A stretch of 51,460 bases of DNA, from NCBI GenBank assembly GCA_002495065.1, contig DADT01000036.1:21376-72835 (forward strand), read 5' to 3'. The notes under the pieces were generated by a model. The model was given only the letters and a program-made list of their open reading frames with translations, ran no database searches and was not told the origin of the DNA. The stretch is from Methanoregula sp. UBA471. GTDB taxonomy: Archaea; Halobacteriota; Methanomicrobia; Methanomicrobiales; Methanospirillaceae. Position 1 is the first letter of the stretch; each line of letters starts with the position of its first letter. The translations under genes and the position numbers were made by a program. Positions 8,208 through 16,220 of this stretch are shown here, piece by piece.

Positions 8208-8672
8208 ATGGCAGAAACACAAACCTGTTCATGCGGACAGAATGAACCGAAACGGATCATCTTTCCCTGTGCCGGCCAGGCGAACGTCGGACAACTGACG
8301 AACCTTGCAGCCGTCCAGCTGACTGAGGAAGGCTATGGAAATATTGCCTGTGTGGCCCTCCTTGCGATCGGTGCCGAAAGCCTGGTTGCCAATGCACTGA
8401 ATGCAGATGAAGTTGTTATTCTCGATGGCTGTCCGATGCTCTGTGCCAAAAAGATTGCCGGTGCACAGGGTATTCCGGCGGGACAACACCTGGTCATGAC
8501 CGAACTCGGCATCACCAAAGGTCCCTCGAAGAACTATACGGATGACGATATTGAGAAGATCGTCGCTGCGTGCTGGAAAGGTGAAGGCAGGAAGAAGGAT
8601 TCGGCGAAACCGGGGAAAAAGAGCGGTGGGAACGACAGCGGGTGCGGCTGCGGGTGCGGCGGGACCTGCTGA
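8208..8672 (+). CDS. DGC-domain putative zinc-binding protein with Cys-rich tail
   Basis: A 154-aa cytosolic protein. IFPCAGQANVGQLTNLAA near residue 23 and ILDGCPMLCAKKIAG near 74 are the conserved Cys motifs of the DGC domain (PF08859), annotated as putative zinc-binding. The N-terminus has CSC, and the C-terminus ends in a Lys/Gly linker and GCGCGCGGTC, a cluster of Cys suited to soft-metal binding. It starts 6 bases after the mini-thioredoxin gene. A second, shorter DGC protein is encoded downstream, so the operon carries two. The biochemical activity of the family is unknown. Confidence 0.8.
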   Translation: MAETQTCSCGQNEPKRIIFPCAGQANVGQLTNLAAVQLTEEGYGNIACVALLAIGAESLVANALNADEVVILDGCPMLCAKKIAGAQGIPAGQHLVMTELGITKGPSKNYTDDDIEKIVAACWKGEGRKKDSAKPGKKSGGNDSGCGCGCGGTC

Positions 8673-8685
8673 TACTGGAATTGAT

Positions 8686-9924
8686 ATGCCTGGGGAATCC
8701 TGTGTAACAAAAGAGCCCAAGGGGCTGGGATTTTTCGAGAAATACCTGACCGTGTGGGTATTCCTGTGCATCGGCCTTGGCATCCTGCTCGGGCGTTCTG
8801 CACCTCAGGCAGCAAAATATCTTGACAGCCTCTCAATTTACATCGGAGAAGCACCGGTCGTCTCAATCCCGATTGCGATCTGTCTTTTTTTTATGATGTA
8901 TCCCATCATGGTGAAGATCGACTTTGCAGAGGTCCTGAAGGCCGGCAGAAACATCAAACCGGTCAGCCTCACCCTGTTTGTTAACTGGGCAATCAAACCC
9001 TTCACCATGTATGCGATCGCCCTTTTTTTTCTGGGGACGCTTTTTCTCACATTCATCGGCCCCGATGCAGTCGACCTGGTGAAGATGCCTTTCGGCCTCG
9101 ACCTCCCGGTCGGTGCTACGTATGGTGTTGGGACGGTTGTTTTGGAAGGAGGTGTCAAGATGCTGGAAGTTCCGCTCTGGCGGAGCTACCTTGCCGGGTG
9201 TATCCTCCTGGGGATTGCCCCCTGCACCGCAATGGTGCTTGTATGGGGGTACCTTGCGAAAGGAAACGATGGCCATACGCTTGTCATGGTGGCAATCAAC
9301 TCGCTCTCCATGCTCTTCCTGTATGGCCTGCTTGGCGGATTCCTGCTCGGCGTGGGTCAGCTCCCCGTTCCCTGGGAGGCGCTCGCACTTTCAATTGCGA
9401 TCTATGTCGCCCTCCCCCTGGTGGCAGGGTATATCTCGAGAAAATTAATTATCCTGGCGAAAGGTGAGGTATGGTTCAACGAAAAGTTTGTCCACTACCT
9501 GACACCGGTCACCATCACCGCACTCCTGATAACGCTCATCCTCCTCTTCAGCTTCAAGGGAGAGGTGATCCTCACGCATCCGCTCACCATTCTCTGGATC
9601 GCAATCCCGCTCTTCATCCAGACCATCCTCATTTTCACTATCGGGTATGTCCTTGCCAGAAAAATTCATCTTACCTATGAGGATGCAGCACCATCTGCGA
9701 TGATAGGGGCGTCGAATCATTTCGAGGTGGCGATAGCAACTGCGACAATACTGTTCGGGCTTTCATCGGGAGCTGCCCTTGCGACCGTGGTCGGCGTACT
9801 GATTGAGGTACCCACGATGCTCCTGCTGGTTAAGATATGTCTGAGAACGAGAGGCTGGTTTGCGCCAAGGGAAAGATTTTTGGAGACTGAATGGCGTGAC
9901 GTGATTACGGGCGGTCGAACATGA
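8686..9924 (+). CDS. acr3: ACR3-family arsenite efflux transporter
   Basis: A 412-aa membrane protein with about ten helices. The diagnostic GIAPCTAMVLVWGYLAKGN (Cys near residue 181) and, near the C-terminus, ALATVVGVLIEVPTMLLLV with its conserved Glu match the ACR3 family, which extrudes arsenite using the proton gradient. The loop AIKPFTMYAIALFF near residue 105 is also typical. The ATG at 8686 is chosen over an upstream start that would overlap the DGC gene by 131 bases and add an Arg/Ala-rich extension foreign to the family. It sits centrally in the rightward operon, which makes arsenite resistance the most certain function of the island. Confidence 0.9.
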   Translation: MPGESCVTKEPKGLGFFEKYLTVWVFLCIGLGILLGRSAPQAAKYLDSLSIYIGEAPVVSIPIAICLFFMMYPIMVKIDFAEVLKAGRNIKPVSLTLFVNWAIKPFTMYAIALFFLGTLFLTFIGPDAVDLVKMPFGLDLPVGATYGVGTVVLEGGVKMLEVPLWRSYLAGCILLGIAPCTAMVLVWGYLAKGNDGHTLVMVAINSLSMLFLYGLLGGFLLGVGQLPVPWEALALSIAIYVALPLVAGYISRKLIILAKGEVWFNEKFVHYLTPVTITALLITLILLFSFKGEVILTHPLTILWIAIPLFIQTILIFTIGYVLARKIHLTYEDAAPSAMIGASNHFEVAIATATILFGLSSGAALATVVGVLIEVPTMLLLVKICLRTRGWFAPRERFLETEWRDVITGGRT

Positions 9925-9942
9925 TGATAATACGGGAAATGA

Positions 9943-10260
9943 GTGGTGGGGCGACCTGAAACGACTGACGAAGACGAGATCCGTACATGGACGGAAGAGT
10001 ACGCAAAAAAGAACGGCTGGGTGCTGAACCCGGACAAAAAGGTACTCACCGCTGTCATCCGGGGGCTGGCTCGCAATAAGAAGAAGTTTGGGGAGCGATA
10101 CTGCCCGTGCCGGCTCCGGTCCGGTGACATGGAGAAGGACCGTGCAATCATCTGTCCCTGTATCTGCCACAAGGATGAAATTGCACAGGACGGCCACTGC
10201 CACTGTCAGCTCTACTACCGGAAAGATTCCGCAGAGAAAATGCCCGGAGGGAAAGAGTGA
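9943..10260 (+). CDS. Ferredoxin:thioredoxin reductase catalytic chain (FTR)
   Basis: A 105-aa protein with the full FTR cysteine pattern: YCPCRL near residue 53, CPCICH near 71 and HCHC near 84, that is CPC-x16-CPC-x8-CHC. These hold a [4Fe-4S] cluster and the redox disulfide that takes electrons from ferredoxin and reduces thioredoxin. The start is GTG at 9943 (an adjacent GTG follows) because an in-frame stop precedes it. No variable chain is encoded nearby, as is usual outside plants and cyanobacteria. The next gene starts inside its stop codon region (4-base overlap). Its likely role is to supply reducing power to the mini-thioredoxin or to arsenate reduction. Confidence 0.9.
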   Translation: MVGRPETTDEDEIRTWTEEYAKKNGWVLNPDKKVLTAVIRGLARNKKKFGERYCPCRLRSGDMEKDRAIICPCICHKDEIAQDGHCHCQLYYRKDSAEKMPGGKE

Positions 10261-10607
10261 CCCATGCTCTTGTTACCTGTTCCGGCATCTCGAATACCGG
10301 GAAACTGACAACACAGGCAGCGCTTACCCTGCTCCAGCGCAGGCCGGGATACTATGTCTGGATGCATGCCAGACAGTCCACCGCAACACTCGAAAAAGAT
10401 ATCGGGGATGCAGAGCAGGTGATTGTCATTGACGGGTGCACAGACTGTTGCGCGATGAAGAAACTCTTATCTTCACGCATGGCACCCGATTGTCATATCA
10501 TTGCGACTGACCTGGGTATCGTAAAGAACGGGATGGGTGAAGTACAGTATGATGAAATCGAAAAAGTTGTCCGTGCTGTCATGAACAACGGGAGTAAACA
10601 GGAATGA
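10257..10607 (+). CDS. Second DGC-type putative zinc-binding protein
   Basis: A 116-aa protein starting with GTG inside the FTR stop region. ALVTCSGISNTGKLTTQAAL at the N-terminus and VIDGCTDCCAMKKLL near residue 60 parallel the two motifs of the larger DGC protein encoded upstream, but it lacks the N-terminal CSC and the Cys-rich tail. The three Cys in CTDCC suggest a metal site. It overlaps the following DUF2703 gene by 4 bases. The function is unknown; the tight overlaps show that FTR, this protein and DUF2703 are made together. Confidence 0.75.
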   Translation: MTHALVTCSGISNTGKLTTQAALTLLQRRPGYYVWMHARQSTATLEKDIGDAEQVIVIDGCTDCCAMKKLLSSRMAPDCHIIATDLGIVKNGMGEVQYDEIEKVVRAVMNNGSKQE

Positions 10608-11425
10608 ATATACCACGTTACAAGCGTCTTGAAATTGAATGGAAACATTTTGCTGTCGGCGATGCGACCTGCGAGCGGTGCGGAAATACCGGGGAATCCC
10701 TTCGTATGGTTATCGAAGAACTCAGGCGTGAGTTCGCCCCTGCAGGCGTGAAGATAAACCTGACCGAGACGCTCCTTGACAAAGACCGGATTGCGGAGTC
10801 AAACGAGATCCGCATGAACGGAATGTTAATCGAAGACCTGCTTGCAGCCGGAGTCGTTTCGACCGACTGCCCCTCCTGCGGGACGCTTGCGGGAGAAAGT
10901 ACCTGCTGCCGTGCGATCGAGATCGGTGATAAACGGTATGAGGATATCCCGCCAGAGCTGATCAGGAAAGCGGCGTACCTTGCGCTGGGTGTGAGCGTCT
11001 CCCGGACAACGACAAGCGCCGTTGAACCCACGAAGAAAGAACTTGTCATCGAATGGCAGCATGTTGGTGCTGATATTTCCAGTACCTGCGAACGCTGTGC
11101 GGCGACCGGGACCTCGCTGAACAGGGTGCTGAAGGATTTAAAACCGTATTTTGAGCAGAAGAATATTCATGTGCAGGTAAAAGAGACGGTACTTCCTCCC
11201 GAGAAGTTACCTGATTCGAACCGGATCCTGATTAACGGCAAAGCCCTGGAGGACTACCTTGCACATGCACAGGTAAAGCAGACTCCGTGCTGCTCCTGCG
11301 CATGCATGGTGGGACAAGATTCGGTTGAGTGCAGGGCAATTGAAACCCCGGACGGATTGTTCGAAGCTCTTCCGTCAGATCTGATTCGGCAGATTATTGT
11401 GAAAGCCTCTGAGGAATTGAAATAA
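10604..11425 (+). CDS. Tandem DUF2703 Cys-rich protein
   Basis: A 273-aa cytosolic protein made of two copies of one domain (about residues 7-125 and 146-272). Each copy opens with a strand and CERC site (DATCERCGNTGESL; SSTCERCAATGTSL), continues with a helix and a strand, then an NEIRMNG or NRILING strand and a late Cys cluster (DCPSCGTLAGESTCC; PCCSCACMVGQDSVEC). The resemblance is to DUF2703 (PF10865), a thioredoxin-like domain of unknown role often found near arsenic genes. As last gene of the operon it may bind arsenite or act in thiol exchange; this is inference. Confidence 0.8.
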   Translation: MNIPRYKRLEIEWKHFAVGDATCERCGNTGESLRMVIEELRREFAPAGVKINLTETLLDKDRIAESNEIRMNGMLIEDLLAAGVVSTDCPSCGTLAGESTCCRAIEIGDKRYEDIPPELIRKAAYLALGVSVSRTTTSAVEPTKKELVIEWQHVGADISSTCERCAATGTSLNRVLKDLKPYFEQKNIHVQVKETVLPPEKLPDSNRILINGKALEDYLAHAQVKQTPCCSCACMVGQDSVECRAIETPDGLFEALPSDLIRQIIVKASEELK

Positions 11426-11617
11426 CAACCGGATAGTCCGGACCACTCCAGGGAACCTGAGAATTCTGAAGGGAGAATCCCGCTTTTCTATCACCCACAT
11501 AATAATGGGGGTCCTCGTGAAAGATAAGACCTCATCAAATGCAAAACCATTTTTTATATTCCTTTAAAAAAGATGTGTGGAGATAGCATCGCGGAAGTCC
11601 ATTGGACCATCCAATGT

Positions 11618-12865
11618 TTATGGCTTAATAGAAACAACGTATGCTGCTCCAGCTTTTTTCAGGGTTTCAACCTGGGTAAAGTGTGCCCCGGTTACCATTC
11701 GGTTTCCAAAGGCAGATAGTGAATACCCAAATTCGTCACCTGCCACGCCATCAGATGCAGTAATCCTGCCGGTCTCAACCCATTCACCGCCCATCCTCCT
11801 GAAAAGGTATATTGAACCCTGTCTGTTGTCGTCCTTCCAGGCACCCACTGCGATGACATCACCTGCAATAGCAACCGACTGACCAAACTCATCGCCTTTG
11901 CTCGCGTCGTTCGGGGTAAGTTTGGTGACAAGTTCAACCGAATCTCCCTTCAGGGAGTAGACGTAAACTGCACCTGTGTTTGTTTTCAGGGTACTCAGAT
12001 CTGCTCTCCGGGCACCAACGACGATCGAATCTCCGGAAATCACAATAGCGAACCCATACTGATCCTCATATTGTCCATCCGCTGGGGTCACTTTTGCTAT
12101 CTCCATCCATCCATCCCCGGATTTCCGGAAGATATAGAACCCACCGGCACCATTGGGATTGGCATTACGGGCCCCGATTGCTATCACATCTCCCTGGATA
12201 TCCACAGACTGGCCGAAATATGCTCCCGGCATCGGGTCGCTTGCTGCGAGATCTGTCTGATGGATCCACCTGCCGCCTGAATACACAAATACATATGCAG
12301 CACCCTCTTCAAGGCTTGTCTTCCGGGCAGTTACCACCAGATGGTCGCCCTGTATTGCGAGGGCACGACCAAAATTATCCTCATTTTCCGGGGAAGGAGA
12401 GACAATCTTTTGCTCAACCTGCCACAAATCTCCATGCTTCTGAAACACATAGACAGCACCAGCCCTTACCAGATCTCCGTCTTGTGCAAAACGGGCTCCA
12501 ACGAATACTGTGTTGCCAGAAATTGCGACAGTTCTCCCAAATTCAGGGAAAGTACCCGAAGTCGCATCCGGAGAAACCAGTATCGCTTCGGGGATGTATA
12601 TCATGCCCTGACGTTTGTACAGGTACACCGCCCCAACAGATCCGTCTCCACCAGCCCCGATCGCTACAAGATCGCCATCGATTGCCACAGATCGGCCATA
12701 CTCTGCTCCCTCGAAAGCGTTATTGGCAGTGAGCCGGAACTCCGTAAATGGACCCTGCCCGATGGATGCGGGAACGACTCGTGTTTCTGCGCTCGCGATT
12801 CCAATACCAATTGTCATAAATACAACCAGAATCGCCATGCCTAATCTGAATTTCATTAAAACCAT
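11618..12865 (-). CDS. Secreted FG-GAP repeat protein
   Basis: A 415-aa exported protein. Residues 1-27 are a signal peptide ending in IGIASA. The rest consists of about seven repeats of 50-55 residues with the core GDxxxIGAxxxxxxGAVYLY, seen for example as GDLVAIGAGGDGSVGAVYLY and GDVIAIGARNANPNGAGGFY. This is the FG-GAP or integrin alpha-like beta-propeller pattern. It probably forms an extracellular propeller that binds ligands or calcium. GGAGG lies 9 bases before the ATG. It is a single gene flanked by longer gaps; no partner is evident. Confidence 0.85.
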   Translation of the reverse strand: MVLMKFRLGMAILVVFMTIGIGIASAETRVVPASIGQGPFTEFRLTANNAFEGAEYGRSVAIDGDLVAIGAGGDGSVGAVYLYKRQGMIYIPEAILVSPDATSGTFPEFGRTVAISGNTVFVGARFAQDGDLVRAGAVYVFQKHGDLWQVEQKIVSPSPENEDNFGRALAIQGDHLVVTARKTSLEEGAAYVFVYSGGRWIHQTDLAASDPMPGAYFGQSVDIQGDVIAIGARNANPNGAGGFYIFRKSGDGWMEIAKVTPADGQYEDQYGFAIVISGDSIVVGARRADLSTLKTNTGAVYVYSLKGDSVELVTKLTPNDASKGDEFGQSVAIAGDVIAVGAWKDDNRQGSIYLFRRMGGEWVETGRITASDGVAGDEFGYSLSAFGNRMVTGAHFTQVETLKKAGAAYVVSIKP

Positions 12866-13042
12866 CTGTTAACATCCTCCGGTTTCAATGATTTACCAGA
12901 TTGATATAAATTAACTTTGTTTTCTCAAAATGTTAATCATAATTATTTAATTCTGACTCAAAAAATTGTCCTTTTCATCAGCTTGCGACTATTTTTTTCC
13001 GTATCTCTCTAAAAAGTATCATTGAATAACTGGGTGTGTATT

Positions 13043-13852
13043 TTAATCAGCCCTGATAATAGTGCCGACATTCTTTCCTTTAATGGCCTTCTCAATATTC
13101 CCCTTGACATGGCAATTGATGATTTTTACCTCTTTTATATGTGCTGCATCTTTCAACAGTTCGACGACCATGGGTTCGATCACCAGGTTCTCAAGGTTCA
13201 GCTCGAGCAGTTCGGAAGCAGTAATATCCTTGATAAATTCCGCGTCAGGGTGCGTTACAGGATTCTGCATATATAACCCGTTAACATTTTTGCCGATAAT
13301 GCAGTTTTTTGCTCCCATCACCTCGGAAATCAGAAATGCTCCAGTGTCAGTGCGATGAGGCGGTATTGAACCGGATTTTGCAGGATGTTCATAGAGCCCG
13401 TACGGGGGAGTCCCGTGCATTACCGGCAGCATGCCAAGCTTAAGCAGGCTGGGGAGTTCTAAAAGATCCCCGGTGTGGATCCTGATACCATTATATTTAG
13501 AGAGAAGGATGGAAACCATGATCGCATTCTGCTCGGAAATCTTTGCGGAGAGTTCAGCAAGTACCCCGGTCGGCATACCAAGATCCATGCCGACATCCAT
13601 GATATGCCGTACACGCCCACCACCACCGGTCACAATAAGCATCTGGTGATTTTTTGATAGGAGTCCCAGTTCTTCCACAAGAGGATACATGACTTCGCGC
13701 CCGTAATCGATCGCAGCATGCCCGCCGATCTTGATCACATTCAGCTCCGGGGTGATGCGAATCTGTTCCCTACCCTTCCCCCTCCTGTGCAATCCTTTTC
13801 TGACCAGAGTCTCTCCCTGCAGTCCGCTGTGCATCTCAAAACGTTTTTCCAT
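13043..13852 (-). CDS. Molybdenum/tungsten storage protein-like subunit (amino acid kinase fold)
   Basis: A 269-aa protein of the amino acid kinase fold. LNVIKIGGHAAIDYGREVM near residue 38, VTGGGGRVRHIMDVGMDLG near 74, SIPPHRTDTGAFLISEVMGA near 165 and the C-terminal GNIEKAIKGKNVGTIIRAD follow the bacterial molybdenum storage protein (MoSto) subunits rather than UMP kinase, in particular the IPPHR-DTGAF motif. MoSto packs polyoxomolybdate or tungstate clusters in an ATP-dependent cage. TupABC tungstate-type transport genes lie less than 1 kb away, supporting storage of tungsten or molybdenum for formylmethanofuran and formate dehydrogenases. Only one subunit gene is visible, so a homo-oligomer is likely. 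GGTGA precedes the ATG. Confidence 0.8.
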   Translation of the reverse strand: MEKRFEMHSGLQGETLVRKGLHRRGKGREQIRITPELNVIKIGGHAAIDYGREVMYPLVEELGLLSKNHQMLIVTGGGGRVRHIMDVGMDLGMPTGVLAELSAKISEQNAIMVSILLSKYNGIRIHTGDLLELPSLLKLGMLPVMHGTPPYGLYEHPAKSGSIPPHRTDTGAFLISEVMGAKNCIIGKNVNGLYMQNPVTHPDAEFIKDITASELLELNLENLVIEPMVVELLKDAAHIKEVKIINCHVKGNIEKAIKGKNVGTIIRAD

Positions 13853-13988
13853 TAATTGTTCACCAATATCATCGTATTACAAAGGGAAGTTAAAATATAT
13901 TGTAAACCAGTTGATATATCAGACATCAGTCATGCCCCTGAGTTAAGATTTTAAAATCGGGGGGTGAGTATGGTGGGAGGCATGAAAC

Positions 13989-14195
13989 ATGAAGATATAC
14001 GTACGTGAACGCCAGAAAGTCGGTGAGGGTGTCGAGTCACCAAAGTACCGTATCGTAGCGGTGACCGGAGGCCAGATCCAGATCGAAGCAACTCACTTCA
14101 GGAAATTCGAAATAGAACAGATAGCTAAGGATCTTAAAGCCGAAGTGGTCTATATGACACCGGTTCCTGACGACCAGAAGAAAAAAAGACACTGA
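13989..14195 (+). CDS. Small conserved-looking hypothetical protein, 68 aa
   Basis: A 68-aa basic soluble protein, MKIYVRERQKVGEGVESPKY at the start and a Lys-rich C-terminus. The alternation of beta strands and one helix (FRKFEIEQIAKDLKAEVVYM) suggests a small alpha/beta domain. GGGAGG is 8 bases before the ATG, a strong ribosome site. It is transcribed divergently from the storage protein gene. The family is not recognised. Confidence 0.7.
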   Translation: MKIYVRERQKVGEGVESPKYRIVAVTGGQIQIEATHFRKFEIEQIAKDLKAEVVYMTPVPDDQKKKRH

Positions 14196-14339
14196 AATAA
14201 TTTTTCTTTTTGGTCCGGTCTTTATTCCCGTGACTTTGGATTGAAAAGCATTCCTTTTGCATTTACCCTGATCTTCGCTTTTCCTGCTATACCCTGAACC
14301 TTTATGCTCTTCAGTTCCATACTTGTGTAAGATATTTCC

Positions 14340-14687
14340 ATGGCTGTGCTTTCGGTTGATGTTCTTTTTGATACGGCAATCCGTATCATGCTGGCAGAGC
14401 GATCGATCTCCATCACGTTTGCGCATGATTCGATCCTGATAAAATTTCCGACGACGCGGCGCCTTGCAGAATTTCTTGAAGTCCCCCATTATTATGTCCT
14501 GCCCTATTTTGCCATGATGGAGCAGGAAGAGCTGGTTACACGCGCAGAACGCGTGGGAATCCTGACAACCGTGAAGGGGAGCCGGAAAATAATCGACTCA
14601 ATGAGGGAAAAATATCACCGGGAAACTGAAGAGATCCTTGGTGCTTCTGTTTTCCAGGAAATAATAAAAAAAATCTCACCACAATAA
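14340..14687 (+). CDS. Putative winged-helix regulatory protein, 115 aa
   Basis: A 115-aa protein. FPTTRRLAEFLEVPHYYVLP (about residues 38-57) followed by MMEQEELVTRAERVGILTTV looks like a winged helix: a recognition helix and a wing ending in a short strand. The first 35 residues are a separate alpha/beta piece. It lies between the storage protein gene and tupA, so a role in molybdate or tungstate-dependent control is possible, but no ligand domain of the ModE type is seen. The HTH call rests on shape, not on a named family. Confidence 0.55.
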   Translation: MAVLSVDVLFDTAIRIMLAERSISITFAHDSILIKFPTTRRLAEFLEVPHYYVLPYFAMMEQEELVTRAERVGILTTVKGSRKIIDSMREKYHRETEEILGASVFQEIIKKISPQ

Positions 14688-14741
14688 TCCTCGTTGATAC
14701 ATCATTTTTTTGATAGACATGGGTACTGGTATACCACTTGC

Positions 14742-14802
14742 TTATCAATTGGTTAACATATTGAAGTTTACAAATTTAAAAAGAAACAATTTTTATTGAT
14801 AA
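14742..14802. promoter_or_regulatory. Inverted repeat flanking the tupA promoter
   Basis: TTATCAAT (14742-14749) and its exact complement ATTGATAA (14795-14802) flank an AT-rich TATA-like stretch at about 14773-14783, upstream of tupA. A perfect 10-base palindrome TGGTATACCA (14727-14736) lies just outside. The arrangement suggests operator half-sites around a promoter. Confidence 0.4.
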
Positions 14803-14836
14803 TCACAGATCTAGTGTCATAAAAGGATTGAATGGC

Positions 14837-15859
14837 ATGAAAAAGTTCTCCGTTTTATCACTGGGCATCCTGCTGATAATTCTCCTTGTTGGAGGAGTAT
14901 TCATATCCGGATGCACGACCACCCAGCCAGGCCCGGCTGTGACTACCGTAGTAACCACGCCGCCGACAACAGCAGCTGTTGAAAAGCCAAAGCTCCTTAT
15001 CGCAACGACAACAAGCCTGTACGATACCAAGCTTCTTGACTACCTCGAACCCAAGTTCGAATCGCAATACAATGTCGATATCCAGATCACATCGCAGGGT
15101 ACCGGTAAGGCAATCGAAATTGCCAAGAAAGGTGATGCGGATGTACTGCTCGTTCATTCACCGTCCCAGGAACTGGTATTCGTGAAGGATGGTTTTGGTA
15201 TTAACCGCCGATCGTTTGCTTCAAACTACTTCCTTGTTGTGGGACCTTCGGCAGATCCAGCGGGCATAAGGAATATGACGCCAGAGAAGGCCTTTACTAC
15301 CCTCCATCAGAAAGGTACGAACAACACGGCAGGTGTCTTCTTCGTATCCCGCGGTGATGCCTCCGGGACTCACACGGCCGAGAAAGCAATCTGGTCCAAA
15401 GCCAGTTTCAATTACACAACCAGGGTCGTGAAATCAGGTGCCTGGTATATCGAGGCCGGGAAAGGCATGGGAGAAACCCTGCAGATGGCAAGTGAAAAAA
15501 AGGCTTACACCTTCACTGATGAAGGGACGTATCTTTCTTACAAGAGTAACCTGCAACTCGTCCCGATCATCTCGGAAGGGTCGAGCCTGCTTAATATCTA
15601 CAGTGTTATGACCGTGTATAATGAAAAGCAGCCGGTCGAAAAGATCCAGATGGCAAACAATTTCATCAATTTCCTGATCTCGAATCAGACCCAGGCTGAT
15701 ATCGCCAACTTTGGCGTGGACAAGTATGGCAAGGCATTATTCACCCCGATGAGTGTTAAAGTTCCGACCGCGCCCGCAGGTAATGTGGGTGATTACCCCA
15801 CACTGGCAACGGATCTCAAACCACCGGCGGTAGTATCGAACACAACTGCAGCAAATTAA
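14837..15859 (+). CDS. tupA: Tungstate ABC transporter substrate-binding lipoprotein
   Basis: A 340-aa exported binding protein. The signal has a lipobox-like VFISGC, then a Thr/Pro linker. LLIATTTSLYDTKLLDYLEP starts the mature domain: the TTTS motif that binds the oxyanion in TupA proteins. GDADVLLVHSPSQELVFVKD, FVSRGDASGTH and GKGMGETLQMASEKKAYTFT are further TupA-type blocks; WtpA or ModA proteins differ at these places. The ATG at 14837 is used; a TTG 9 bases upstream is less likely. tupB and tupC follow after a 361-base gap with a hairpin. Confidence 0.9.
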   Translation: MKKFSVLSLGILLIILLVGGVFISGCTTTQPGPAVTTVVTTPPTTAAVEKPKLLIATTTSLYDTKLLDYLEPKFESQYNVDIQITSQGTGKAIEIAKKGDADVLLVHSPSQELVFVKDGFGINRRSFASNYFLVVGPSADPAGIRNMTPEKAFTTLHQKGTNNTAGVFFVSRGDASGTHTAEKAIWSKASFNYTTRVVKSGAWYIEAGKGMGETLQMASEKKAYTFTDEGTYLSYKSNLQLVPIISEGSSLLNIYSVMTVYNEKQPVEKIQMANNFINFLISNQTQADIANFGVDKYGKALFTPMSVKVPTAPAGNVGDYPTLATDLKPPAVVSNTTAAN

Positions 15860-16220
15860 CTTTCTCTTTTTTCAGACAAACAGCAGACTGAAAAATTTTG
15901 ATGGAGTCGTACACCGAACGTTGACAATTGAATTCCGTGAGGCGGCAAGGGAAATTATACCGAAATCACCTAACGAGCTGCAAGCTCTGAAAAGGAGAAT
16001 TTCATTGAAGTTGCGGGCAGCGGGAACACGATTGGGTAATAGGCATCAGGCATGCCTATTTTCGACACACATTCCTTGTTCCCGACAATCTCAATCAGGA
16101 TAATATACAAAAATTGTTTACCAATCATTAAAATAAAGTAAGGTTGATGATTAGAATTAATCTTTTTACTGTACTGAAGATTCGATGAAATCAGAAAACA
16201 GAAACTAAGGTGTCCCAGCA
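15860..16220. other. Gap between tupA and tupB
   Basis: A 361-base AT-rich gap without a convincing gene. It holds one clear hairpin (listed separately) and an AT-rich stretch before tupB where a second promoter could lie. Confidence 0.5.
16038..16060 (+). terminator. Hairpin between tupA and tupB
   Basis: AATAGGCAT, a 5-base loop, then ATGCCTATT: a perfect 9-base stem followed by a few T residues. It may terminate or process the tupA transcript so that the binding protein is made in excess over the membrane parts. Confidence 0.4.

Noticed and set aside
8542..8685. An N-terminal extension of ACR3
   Set aside because: It would overlap the DGC gene by 131 bases and gives an Arg/Ala-rich segment foreign to ACR3 proteins.
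12094..12732. A 212-codon open frame on the plus strand
   Set aside because: It is antisense to the FG-GAP repeat gene and is rich in His, Pro and Arg, as expected for a shadow frame.
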